Positions 52,667-64,000 of a DNA stretch of 64,000 nt are shown piece by piece (within the stretch, counting starts at the first letter, position 1; every line of letters begins with the position of its first letter). Under the pieces are notes generated by a model. The model did not search any database and was not told the origin of the DNA. It worked only from the letters and a program-made list of their open reading frames with translations. The position numbers were made by a program, and so were the translations under genes. The stretch comes from Plasmodiophora brassicae (lineage: Eukaryota; Endomyxa; Phytomyxea; Plasmodiophorida; Plasmodiophoridae): NCBI GenBank assembly GCA_039704465.1, contig JASFAU010000011.1, forward strand, positions 310,001 through 374,000. The letters run 5' to 3'.

Positions 52667-52985
52667 CAATCACGTGTCACATGGACCGCATCCGGGTGAA
52701 CGCCCCGTTGTTGCACCCGGGACGACGATGTTTGCCATTTGCGTTAGGGTTGGCCTGTCCCGGAGGAGCAACTGGTCAGATCGCATGATGGCTCCGTGGT
52801 CCCCAGGAAACAGAGGTTCTCGAAGGTGGAGCACTACTCGAGCGAGCGCTATAGTGTATTCCGATATCTTCCCCAAGAGGGCGCGCGTGCCGTCGCGTGG
52901 TATTGCTGTCGTCTCAGCTGGCGCACGTGCACTGCTCGACAAAGGCACGCGAGCCCATCAAAGATCATTTGCTTGCAAGAGCGCC

Positions 52986-55059
52986 ATGTTGAAGATGGTG
53001 ATGCAGATGGCGATCGCCGCGGCCTTGCTCGTCGTGTCGATATACGGCGATTCCTTCGATAAGACTCTCTTCACCGAGCAGGTCGTCTGGAAGGGTGTCG
53101 GCGCAGGCAGCCCAACGAAAATGGTCGTTGCGCCGAATGGAGAGGTAACTTCGTCACGGTCGCATGCCGCACGCTTCGTCTGCTGACGCGATCGGCCTCG
53201 TGTAGGTCTTTGTCTCTGACAAGCTCGGCAAGCTGGTCAAGTACCCGAGTCTGACGGCGAACGCGGTCAACCAGGGCGTTGTCGTTTGGGACAACGGTGC
53301 TGACAACACGGTCAGCTTCGGAGGTCTGTTCACCCGTCTGTGGGCGCCTGGTAGTGTGTAATGACGCCGCCGCTGTTCAGATCGTGGGTTTCTGTCGTTA
53401 GCGGTCGACCCCGCCTACCCGAAGAACCCGTACCTCTGGGCAATCGTCTCGGTCAACCGCCAGGGAACCATCGCAGACCAGACTCCTGTCCTAGACGACC
53501 CCAAGACGTGCCCCCTGGGCGATGATGACGTGACGGTCGGCAAGTGTGACAGTCAGGCCCGCCTGGTGCGCATCAAGGTGAACCCGGCGACTGGCATGGG
53601 CGTGACGGATGCCATCCTGGCCTCCGACTGGTGCAGTGCCGGCTGGTCGCACCACGTTGGGGATCTGGTCTGGGCTCCCGACGGTGGCCTGTATTTCTCA
53701 ATGGGCATTGCCGCATCGTACACCGTCCCGGTCGGTCCTGCAGGCACCCGTTTACGTGGCAGCGGCGCGCTCATACCAATGGTTCGTGTCAGGACCGTGG
53801 CGTTCCGAACGCGCCATGCTACCGTAAGAATGACGCGCGCTTCCAAGGCAACTGGGACGCTCAGTGGGACGACATTCCAGCCGGCAAGGTACATGGGAAC
53901 GCATACGTTTGGCGGTTGCACCCAGCTTGACACTTGCAATGATAGATGTTCTACATCGCGTACAAGGATCTGACGGGCAACAACTTGCTGACGATCGGCA
54001 ATGGACTGACTACGGTTGCTAAAGGTGTGCTGCTGTTTGGACGCGAGGGCCAACCAGGTTTGCTAACTCAGGGATGCCAAGGTCTCCGAAACCCGTTCCG
54101 CTTTACTGTTCACCCGATCACGTACGACCTGTACATTGCCGAAGTCGGATCTGACTTCTGGGAGGAGATCAACGTTCTGCCGGACCCGCTGTCGAACAAA
54201 GGAAAGGTGGTCAACTTCGGCTGGCCGTGCTTCGAAGGCAATGCGCCCCAGCCGACGTACGGGGCGGACCAGGGTTGCGCGAACGTGAAGACGGAGGCAG
54301 TGAAACCGTTCTTCACCTACTCCCGTCAAATCGTACGGATGCGATCGTCGCTCGGGCTGTTGCCCATCCTGAACGGCTGATTGTAGATGTTTCCTGATGT
54401 CGCCGGCGCCAACGCCAACTGCAAGACCGGATCCGTGTCGGCCGACGAAGTCGTGTTCGTGAACAACACCGACTGGGGCACCGACTGGGAGAACCGGTTG
54501 ATCTGGGGCGATTCGTCGGCGCAGTGCCTGTTTTCGTTCGCCAACGATCCGAAGACTGGGTACATCTGACAATCGCCGCGTTGCGACGGCTGTGACGACT
54601 AACGGTCGCTGTGCCAATTAAGGTTGCCGGATGGCATCGCGAAGAACATGAAACTGATTTCGTACAACCCGCTGGTGGCCACGCAGCCAACGGGCATCTA
54701 CCCGTTGAACAAGTGGTGCGATATTCAGATCCTGACGCCACCGAACGGCGGCAAAGCAGTATGGAACACGACGTCGTCGCTTCGTAGGGAACGCCAGTGT
54801 CGTCTGACGTTGCGGATGCGTTTCCCAGACCATGTACGCCGTCAATTACGACCAGGCCCAGCTCGTGTCGTGGTCGTACGTCGGCCCCGTTTCCAAGACG
54901 CCTGTCGTCGTTCCTACTAACAAACCCGGGAGCAACGGAGGCAACGGAGGCGCCGGAACATCTACGGGCAGCGGCAACTTGGCCACCAGCTTCGACATCG
55001 TCCTCTTGGCGACGCTGGCCTTGGTCGCCATGGGTGGTGGGCTCCTTGGAGCATACTAG
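52986..55059 (+). CDS. Membrane-anchored glucose/sorbosone dehydrogenase-like beta-propeller
   Basis: ATG 52986 with signal peptide (MLKMVMQMAIAAALLVVSIYG). About eight exons. Recognisable blades: SPTKMVVAPNGE, VFVSDKLGKLVKYP, HHVGDLVWAPDGGLYFSMG, QGCQGLRNPFRFTVHP (the GLRNP motif of the family) and DLYIAEVGSDFWEEIN. The C terminus has a Gly/Asn/Ser linker and one TM (FDIVLLATLALVAMGGGLL). Relatives include soluble PQQ sugar dehydrogenases and HHIP-like proteins. Catalytic residues are not certain, so a binding role is possible. Exon joins at 53150-53540 are approximate. Confidence 0.75.
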
Positions 55060-55305
55060 AATCCACAGCTCTGCAGAGGCTCGGGCGCATTCATCATTCG
55101 TCATTGCACTAATACATTCACCTCTTCCATGGTCGCCACACGCGCCCCAAACCTACACGTCAGCGTGTATACCCAGCACTAGGTCACGCTGGCGTATGTC
55201 GTGAGGCGTCAAGACGGCGCGTGCACACCATGCGGTCAACAGGGAGACACGTGCCGCGCGGGCCCGACCCTGCTGGCCATTCGGCGAAAGGCCATCGTGA
55301 CAACC

Positions 55306-56961
55306 ATGACGAACGCAGCAGCACTCGCAGTCATCGTCGCGTTCGTGGCCATCGGCGCGTCTGTGGCTGACCCATGTGACCCGACCGTGCCTGGCATGCA
55401 ACTGCTCGACTGCCCCATGACGACCATCGACGGCACGGCTGGAATGATCAACCTGTACCTCAAGCCGTACACGTTCCACACCTATGGCGCGACGTTTGTG
55501 ACGCGAGCCTACGCCGGCCCGAACGGGGCGCCGAGCATCCCCGGCCCCGTTATTCGCATCAAACAGAACAAGAAGGTCGAGCTGACGCTGTACAACATGC
55601 TGGGCGACCAGCAGACGTCAGAGGCCCAGGGCGCGATGAACGGCCTGTTCGAATCGAACACAACGAACCTGCACACGCATGGCCTGCACGTCTCTGGAGA
55701 GCAGCCGGCCGACAATGTCGCCGTTCGGGTAGGGCGGTGCCGGGCCTGCCCTTGCCTAACCGTGCTGACCAGGTGACAGATCCCGCCCGGGTACATGTAC
55801 AAGTACACGTACAAGCTGGGGCCGCATGGCGCCGGCATGTTCTTCTACCACCCGCACGCGCACGGATCCGTCTCGATTCAGTTGGGCGGCGGCGCGTTCG
55901 GCATGCTGATCGTCGACGACGAAGAGGACAACTCGCCCCTGGGGTTCCTGTCGACGCTGCCGGAGATCCTGGTCTCCATCTACGGGTTCGGGCCATTGGC
56001 AATGGAGACGTACTCGCAGAACACAGTGGACGGCCAGGCCGGTAAAGAGATCTGGCAGCAACAGTCGGGCAACCTGGTCAACTGGCTGTACATCGTCAAC
56101 GGGTTGTATCGGCCGACGATCACGCTGAACGCCGGGCAATGGTACCGCCTGCGCCTGCAGTACTCGGCGATCGAGCAGCCGATGCAGGCGAAACTGGCGG
56201 GCTGCCAGATGACGTTGCTGGCCCTGGACGGCGTCTACCTGAACGCCCCTCGGACGGCCACCTCGGTACGGCTGCTGCAAGCGAGTCGTGCGGATATCGC
56301 GGTCATGTGCCCGGCGGGCGGGCCGTACCAGTTCATCGACACGACCGGGGCCACCGTGTTCGCGATTGAGATCGGGGCATCGAAGCTGAAGGGGCCGACG
56401 GCGCTCGGGCAATGGAACTTGCCGATGCGGCAGCCTTACCTGGTGGACACCATGGACCTGCAGCCGGAGCAACTGGCGAACACAACGTTCGCGTTCGTGA
56501 TGACGACCAACCCGGACACGACGCTGAGCGGCAAGATGTTCCAAGGGTTTAACCGGTCGTCTGCCCTGCACCTGATGCTGCCCAACACGGTCGAGGAATG
56601 GACGATGGACATCAGCGCCCACCCACTGCACATCCACCTGTCGCCGTTCCAGCTGCAGGAGGACACGTCCGACGGCAACTACAAGAAGGGCGACTGGCTG
56701 GACACGTACCTGGGCCCGGCGATCAAGGTGCGCTCCCGCATCGGGAACTTCAACGGCGCCGTCGTCCTGCACTGCCACATATCTCCCCACGCGGACAACG
56801 GCGTCGCTGGCATCCTGTGGATCGACGGGATGTCGACCGCCGCGCCACAGTCGCCCGTCCCGATACCGAAGGGCAACCGGAACTCGGTGCCCGCCCTGGG
56901 ATTCCTACCCGTCCTCATTGCCGTCGTCGCTTGCGTCCAGGCCTTCCTGCTCGTGGCATAG
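55306..56961 (+). CDS. Multicopper oxidase (laccase/ferroxidase-like), membrane-anchored
   Basis: Exons 55306-55728 and 55780-56961 (51-nt intron, GTAGGG..TGACAG) encode 534 aa. The start ATG 55306 gives a signal peptide (MTNAAALAVIVAFVAIG). Four copper motifs are present: HTHGLHV, FYHPHAHG, HPLHIHLSPF and HCHISPHADNGVAG, giving the T1 Cys and both T1 His. The axial position after HxxxG is Val. The C terminus is hydrophobic (GFLPVLIAVVACVQAFLLV), fitting a TM or GPI signal. It should oxidise phenols or metal ions at the surface and depend on copper from a P1B ATPase such as the one at 27705. Confidence 0.9.
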
Positions 56962-57101
56962 ACCGGCAGCTCTCTGTCGAATAGGTGTGTGGCAATACAC
57001 AGTGCGCAACGCCAACGTCGTTCCCCGCGTCGTTCCGCGTGTTGTCTGCAAGTCCGCAGTCGGCGCCGGCGACGCGCGTCGTAACGGGCGTTCATTGCCG
57101 C

Positions 57102-58888
<1,787 letters not shown>

Positions 58889-59252
58889 CGTCCATGTCCT
58901 TCCTCTACCAGTTTTGCGATTCAGCAACAATACAGAAACGGTTGGTATCAATATTGTTTCGTGTACGAGTGACTGGAGGTCGCGGGAAGGGCTTTTCGCA
59001 GCTAGAGACGGATAGTCTCGCCGTGCATGCGGGTGACCCTTGTAGGTCGCCGACGAGCCGCCCAGCAGGTTCCCGGACACGAGCGCGTCGGCATTCTGCG
59101 CAAACGTTCGCCTCTGTGCCGCAGTTGACCGGGTCCGTCGTGGTGCAGCTGCCGGCAGTCGTCGCGGCGTGGTGAAGTTGGGAACAACGCGCGGGTGATC
59201 ATCGGCGTACCGCGGAAGGGGGAACTACACATCGTCGTCGTTGCGACAGGGA
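58889..59252. other. Intergenic interval
   Basis: 364 bp between the aminotransferase stop and the metallopeptidase start. GC-rich frames on both strands overlap (minus 59232-59002 is open), but none has supporting features. It presumably holds the promoter of the downstream gene. Confidence 0.3.
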
Positions 59253-62200
59253 ATGGGGTTCGACTGCATCAAACGGTTCTCGCCGAAGAGCTGCCCGATT
59301 CGCGAGATCTCCTGTTGGCGGTCGCCGTCGACCGGCCTGCGTGCCGTACTCGCCGACATCGATGGGCCTCTGGTCAACGGGTTCTTCGCGCTTGCGACCG
59401 AGTCGAACTGCGATGACGGGTGAGGAGTACCAGTTGGGATCAGTGCACAGCGTGCTGTTGACAATGACGGTAGGTGCCCGCATACCTTGGAGCACTTGAT
59501 CTTCCTTGGCTCAGAGGACTACCCGTATAAAGGAGTCCTCGACGAACTCGCCAACCGGAACCTGTCGCAAGGTTCACTGCAATTACTGTTTGTATTCAGC
59601 AGCAAACATTTACGTGGGGATGTAGGCACCAATGCCTGGACTGATACGGATCACACAGCGTATACGCTCACCACAGCCGGCGAGGACGGCTTTCTATCGT
59701 TGCTCCCAGTGTATCTCGATCATATTCTATACCCGACGATAACCGACGCCGGATTCGTCACCGAGGTCCACCACATTACCGAATCGGGCGCCAAGTATGC
59801 GTTTCTGGTTATTTCTGTCGCTGTCGCTGTCGCTTACACCGAATAGTGCTGGCGTAGTGTACTGTGAAATGCAGGCGCGCGAGAATACGGGTCCATCGCG
59901 ATGCCATCTTGCCCTGATGCGGAAATGCTTCCCTGGACATGGTTTCACGCATCTAGAACCCCCTCAGCTGCTTGTCGACTAAGAACGTGACCGCAGGTTA
60001 CTCATCGGAGACAGGTGGCATGATGCACGCCCTTCGCACTCTGACAGTGGATACGATCCGTCAATATCATCGGGCTTATTATCGACCAGAGAACCTGTGC
60101 CTGATCATCACCGGACCGGTCAACCGCGACCGGCTTTGGCGCGCTTTAGAGCCGTTTGAAAAGAAGGTCATTGCAAAAGGTTGCCCACTGTATCGCTCGG
60201 TTTCAAACTGGGGCCGTTAACCATGCTGTCGATAGGACCACGCGATCCCTACGAACGTCCTTGGATGGCTCCCGTTCCTGCTCTAGCCACGGCTGAAGAA
60301 ATCGTGGAGTTCCCGACCGATGACGAGTCGATGGGGTCTGTGCACATCGCGTTCCATGGTATACGTCGGTCGTTCAGCAGTACAGGCACGATCGAAGTTC
60401 TTAATTCGTATCCGGGCACAGGTCCCACTTGGTCGGCCTTGAAAGAGAAGACTGTACTTTCTCTGCTGTGGCAGTACCTTACGGATTCCGCTGTATCGCC
60501 TCTACAGAAAGCGTTGGTGGAATGTGAATCCCCGCTTTGCGGTGACATTTCTCACTCACTGACCGAGTTGTCCACGGCGCTGTCCACCGTGACGTTCAAC
60601 GATGCTCCAACGGAAACGTCTGTCCGTCTCATTGGATCAGGGCGTCTATTGTGACACTTGCTCCAGGCTACTCGATATCAAGCCGCGCATGTTCGCCGTC
60701 CTGCACGATATCGTCCAGGGCGACTTTGATTTGAAACGAATGCGAAGCCTCGTCGGGAAGGCGCTACGGGAATACCGAGCGTCCCTTGAGGAGCATCCTC
60801 ATGCTGTTGTTAGCGGGAAGGCCATTGAGGTGTGCGGAATACGCGTCTACTGCCGTGTGTTTGGTTTACAACGAAATGGCAGGTCTTTCTTTACGGCGAT
60901 ACTTTGGCTGACATTGAGAATGAGTTCGATGCCGAACGCATTTACGGGTCGCTGGAACACGAATCAACAGATTTCTGGCTGCGTTTCTTAAAAGAGTTCG
61001 TCTTGGATTCGCCTCATGTCACCGTTATTGGGAAACCTTCTGGATGTACGCCGTCGGTTGGATCGTTTGCTCCTTTTGGTCTGAATGCGTGTCCGTTTGT
61101 CAGCATTATCGGATACCATGCAACGCGTGGAGTCGGAGCGCGTTGCTGCTCAAGCTGGTGCCCTTGGTGAAACGGGATTAAAGGATTGCGGTCGGACGCT
61201 GGAAGAAGCTGAAGCAACGAACATGGTAGCGGCCCCACACTCTGTGTTCAAAGACTTCCCGGTTCCCGACATTGACCGTGTACGTTTGGTGCTAACCTGT
61301 CCAACCATACATTTATTTGATTCGGTGTCCAGATTCCTTCGATACCGATTAAGACTATCCACAATATCGCCATTGATGGGAGCCGTGGCATGAGTGGCAA
61401 TCATCCTGTAGTAGAAGAGCTGCGTTCGCTGCCTTTTTCAATTCAAGTTGATCAAATTACGACGCGCTTCGTATGTTCGGTGCTGTCGGTGCTAGCGGTC
61501 CAACCCCTAAGTTCCGAACAGGTCGAAGTAAGAGCGTTGTCGAACACGCACCATCTGCCAGACGAGTTGCGGCCCTATCTAGACCTGTACGCCGAATTGC
61601 TGTTTGAGAGCGACGCTGTTCGCTGGCCCGCGCGAGAAGGCCCAGTTCTGACTCACGAAGAAGTCATCGCCGCGCTGTACAGCGAGGCAGTGTCCTATGC
61701 AGCCCATACCGGGCATAGATCTCGTAAGAGTCCGCGTTAGCTGTCACGTCTGCTGTCTGATGCCATATGCAAAGAGCCGTTTTCGTGCGGTTCGTTTTCG
61801 CAGCTCTTCAACGGTATGACACCAGGAAAGGTGCCGCGGTTTCTCTCTGACTCAGGCTGTCAGTGGCTTTGAAATTCCCTACCGAGCTTTACAGCGATGC
61901 AGTTGCATGGATGCGTACCTTCCTGACAGGAGTCTCGTTCACGCAAGAACGGTTGCAGGTCGTTGCCACTCGTCTGTTAAGGTAGCTGCGTGGTCCTCCT
62001 ACACGCTGTGAAGTAGCTCAACCTTTGCTCCAGCTCCATAGCGGGCCAGAAGCGTCGTGGAGATAAGGTCGCGGGTTGTGGAATTCAGAAGATGATGTTC
62101 GGGTCGACTTCGAACCACATTGCATTGTCGGTGTTCAACCAGGTCGTGGGGAATGCTATTCACTAGGTTGTCCTTTGCGAACGTTTGTGGGTGTAGGAAT

Positions 62201-63414
62201 CGTTCCTTGAACGCGTCCTGAAAGCTGATCCCGAGCAGGAACTTGCCCGGCTCAGATCCCTGCAAAAGCTGTTGGCTCAGTCAGTGTCGTTTCATGTTAT
62301 CATCGACGTGGACTACCCAGGAAGTATTAGCGAGCCGTGGCGAGCATGCTTCGGAGGTCCTTAGGATATATCGCTCGTAAGCACCTTCTTCTGACACCTT
62401 CTCGTACAGACCTCAAAATATCTCCTGTTCGGTCCCAGTTCCCATTCTCCAACCTGTGTCTCAAGCCTTTCGTAAAGGTTGGCTTGCCTGCTGAATTTAT
62501 ACCTTCCGCTTATTCCCTGGATGCGCAGGATGATGGCAGCAATGTCGCGATTACGGTTGCAGGACTCGAGTCTTCGTACCTGTATCGTTCAGGTGAGTTT
62601 GCTGGTGTCTGATATCACAGGCCCGCCCACATGAGTTCGCGTGCTGCCAGGGCCTTTCGTTCCTGCGTCCTTCACGCACGATTGTTGTGCTCCACTCAGG
62701 GTCGTCATCGAGTACCTGACGGCGTGCGAGGGCCCGTTCTGGAAACGAATTCGTGGGCTTGGTTACGCCTACTCGTACTCGATATCTGCCGACTTTGAGT
62801 CTGTTGACCATTGGGGTCTCCTGCAGCTCTGTACTTATCGTATGCCTTGGTCAGGTCTGGCTTAGCGACACTCTTGCTCTTCAAGGCAACCAACGTTGTT
62901 GCTGCCTACTCGGAGGCGGCCGGTGTCGTCCAGGAGCTGATATCTGAGGGGGCGTCTGCATTTACTGAACTTGGCGTCGAGGCTGCTAAAGCGGCCCTTT
63001 CGTTCGAGATTCTCTCGTATTGCTCGCGGGTGGCACCTGGTTACGGGCTGCGCTGACACGTCTCATTAGTGCTCGTGAGAACGCTGTAGATACGGCTCGC
63101 GAATCCCTCGACGACCTTCTTCGCAACGTTCCTCCTGGGCATGAATCGCGGCTCCTGAAAGCGGTCTGTTTCTGGCGTTCGTTGGCGTTAGAACGCGTGC
63201 GGCTGACATTATGTAATGGCAGGTTCAAGCGGTCACTGCCGACCAGATGTATGATGCTTTGCGGATGTATATCTCGCCGATCTTCAACAGCGCGGAGAGC
63301 CGGCTTGTGTGTGCAACTGGGCCCAGCACCGCCCCTGAGGTCGTCGACCAGTTCAAAGAGCACTTCGACCTTCATCTGCAAGCGGCAACGCCTGAAGAGT
63401 TTTTCGTTCGATGA
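59253..63414 (+). CDS. M16C-family zinc metallopeptidase (yeast SDD3/YOL098C-like)
   Basis: ATG 59253 (MGFDCIKRFSP..) matches where the family starts. A join GTGAGG..CGGTAG builds DDGCPHTLEHLIFLG, whose HTLEH is the inverted zinc motif. The third ligand is the Glu of VVYCEMQARE. Further family segments are NAWTDTDHTAYTL, PVYLDHILYPTITD, SSETGGMMHALRTL and ENLCLIITG. The non-catalytic half runs through FHGIRRSF, YGDTLADI, RPYLDLYAELLFES, VAITVAGLESSYLY and YSYSISADFESV. It ends with VTADQMYDALRMYI. About 12 or more exons and roughly 1000 aa, the usual length. Substrate unknown; relatives degrade peptides. Confidence 0.9.
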
Positions 63415-63535
63415 TGATCGTCCCGGACGAATACATGCACGCGGCACCCCATTCGGCGGGCCCGTTCGCACCTATGCCACCTTCGTACCCTTCGACGCGC
63501 TTAGATCGTTTAGTTGACGTTCGTCATATGATGGT

Positions 63536-64000
63536 CTACGACTTGTTGAGGAACTCGGACACGAAGTGTCTTATGGTGTCGTTGGGCTCGCTGTCCGCTG
63601 CGACGCAGTCGAACATGCAGAGGCCACGGTACGTGACCTGGCACTCCTCGTAGATCTTCTGGATCCGCTTCTCGACGATGGCCACGACGTCTTTCGTCGT
63701 CGTCATCTGCTCGCCCTCCTTGGCGATCACCCTCTGCGCCGCCTCCAGCATCTCGGCGGTGGCCGCCGACTCCAGCCTGTCCCGCTTCGTCAGGAACACG
63801 AACACGCTGCGCTCCCTGACACCCGGCTGGGTCAACGTCCGGCGCAGCAGGCCTAGATCCTGATCGATCTGGGCCGTTCCATCGGCGCTGAACCAAAGGT
63901 CAGCGCCCTCCCCCTGTTTCCCTCCCGATCCACACCTGCTTACAGAATCTTCAGGACGGAGTCCAATGGGATGACGAAGATGATCTCGTTGAACTGCAAG
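63536..64000 (-). CDS. Divergent heterotrimeric G-protein alpha subunit (5' part outside window)
   Basis: The frame enters from the right edge as NEIIFVIPLDSVLKIL. A GTAAGC..GGTTCAG intron joins it in phase to ADGTAQIDQDLGLLRRTL. The stretch corresponds to the G-alpha region after switch II, followed by SVFVFLTKRDRLES, where TKRD stands in the G4 position (NKxD), and MFDCVAADSE at the G5 TCA position. The C terminus (IRHFVSEFLNKS) lacks the usual ..CGLF-type end. The Arf family is the alternative. The 7TM-RGS gene at 25.8-27.4 kb is a plausible partner. Confidence 0.58.
   Translation of the reverse strand, partial: LAVQRDHLRHPIGLRPEDSVSRCGSGGKQGEGADLWFSADGTAQIDQDLGLLRRTLTQPGVRERSVFVFLTKRDRLESAATAEMLEAAQRVIAKEGEQMTTTKDVVAIVEKRIQKIYEECQVTYRGLCMFDCVAADSEPNDTIRHFVSEFLNKS

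Noticed and set aside
55756..56790. 344-codon minus frame
   Set aside because: Opposes the multicopper oxidase with all copper motifs; Arg/Val/Gln-rich shadow.
61999..62265. 88-codon minus frame
   Set aside because: Lies within the M16C peptidase coding span and has no supporting features.

Overview
The window is eukaryotic nuclear DNA from a compact, GC-rich genome, most likely a unicellular protist or an early-branching fungal or opisthokont-like lineage. I cannot name the species. The evidence is GT-AG introns that repair reading frames in conserved proteins (most 44-90 nt, often GTAAGx or GTGAGx donors with CAG or TAG acceptors), eIF5A with a hypusination site, a mitochondrial-presequence Lon protease, a kinesin, a Dicer-like enzyme, heterotrimeric G-protein components and many signal peptides. 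About 40 genes sit in 64 kb on both strands. Neighbours are often under 150 bp apart, and several pairs are convergent or divergent. Because of the introns, a conserved protein usually appears as several short open frames; gene spans below run from the first to the last coding exon I could place.

Layout. 1-7 kb: prominin-like membrane protein (-), mitochondrial Lon (-), eIF5A (-). 7-13.7 kb: small secreted or unknown proteins, a 471-aa ankyrin-repeat protein, a PET100-like assembly factor, a two-Kazal secreted inhibitor (-) and a coiled-coil protein. 13.8-15.7 kb: allantoinase (-). 16.9-24.2 kb: a small basic protein, a two-pore-channel-like 12-TM channel, then a large P-type II cation ATPase in tandem. 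24.2-27.4 kb (-): an orphan type I membrane protein and a 7TM-RGS protein. 27.7-30.7 kb: P1B copper ATPase. 31-44.9 kb: Pro/Tyr-rich secreted protein, secreted 5'-nucleotidase (-), RBBP4/Msi1-type WD40 histone chaperone, aldo-keto reductase, GT10 fucosyltransferase, YIPF6, membrane histidine acid phosphatase (-) and several orphans. 45.2-50.6 kb: KIF22-type kinesin facing a helicase-less Dicer-like protein (-). 50.7-57 kb: TANGO2, an orphan four-exon gene, a membrane-anchored glucose/sorbosone dehydrogenase-like protein and a multicopper oxidase. 57-64 kb: aspartate aminotransferase, an M16C metallopeptidase and the 3' end of a divergent G-alpha gene (-).

Themes. Cation and copper handling: the channel and the P-type II ATPase are neighbours, and the window also holds a copper exporter and a multicopper oxidase of the kind such exporters load. 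G-protein signalling: 7TM-RGS plus G-alpha. Purine catabolism: allantoinase plus 5'-nucleotidase. Mitochondrial proteostasis: Lon, PET100. The most unusual items are the Dicer-like protein, whose first RNase III domain has lost most catalytic residues, and the channel with acidic residues at both predicted filters. I saw no tRNA, rRNA, CRISPR array, transposon or integrated phage, but I did no systematic RNA search.
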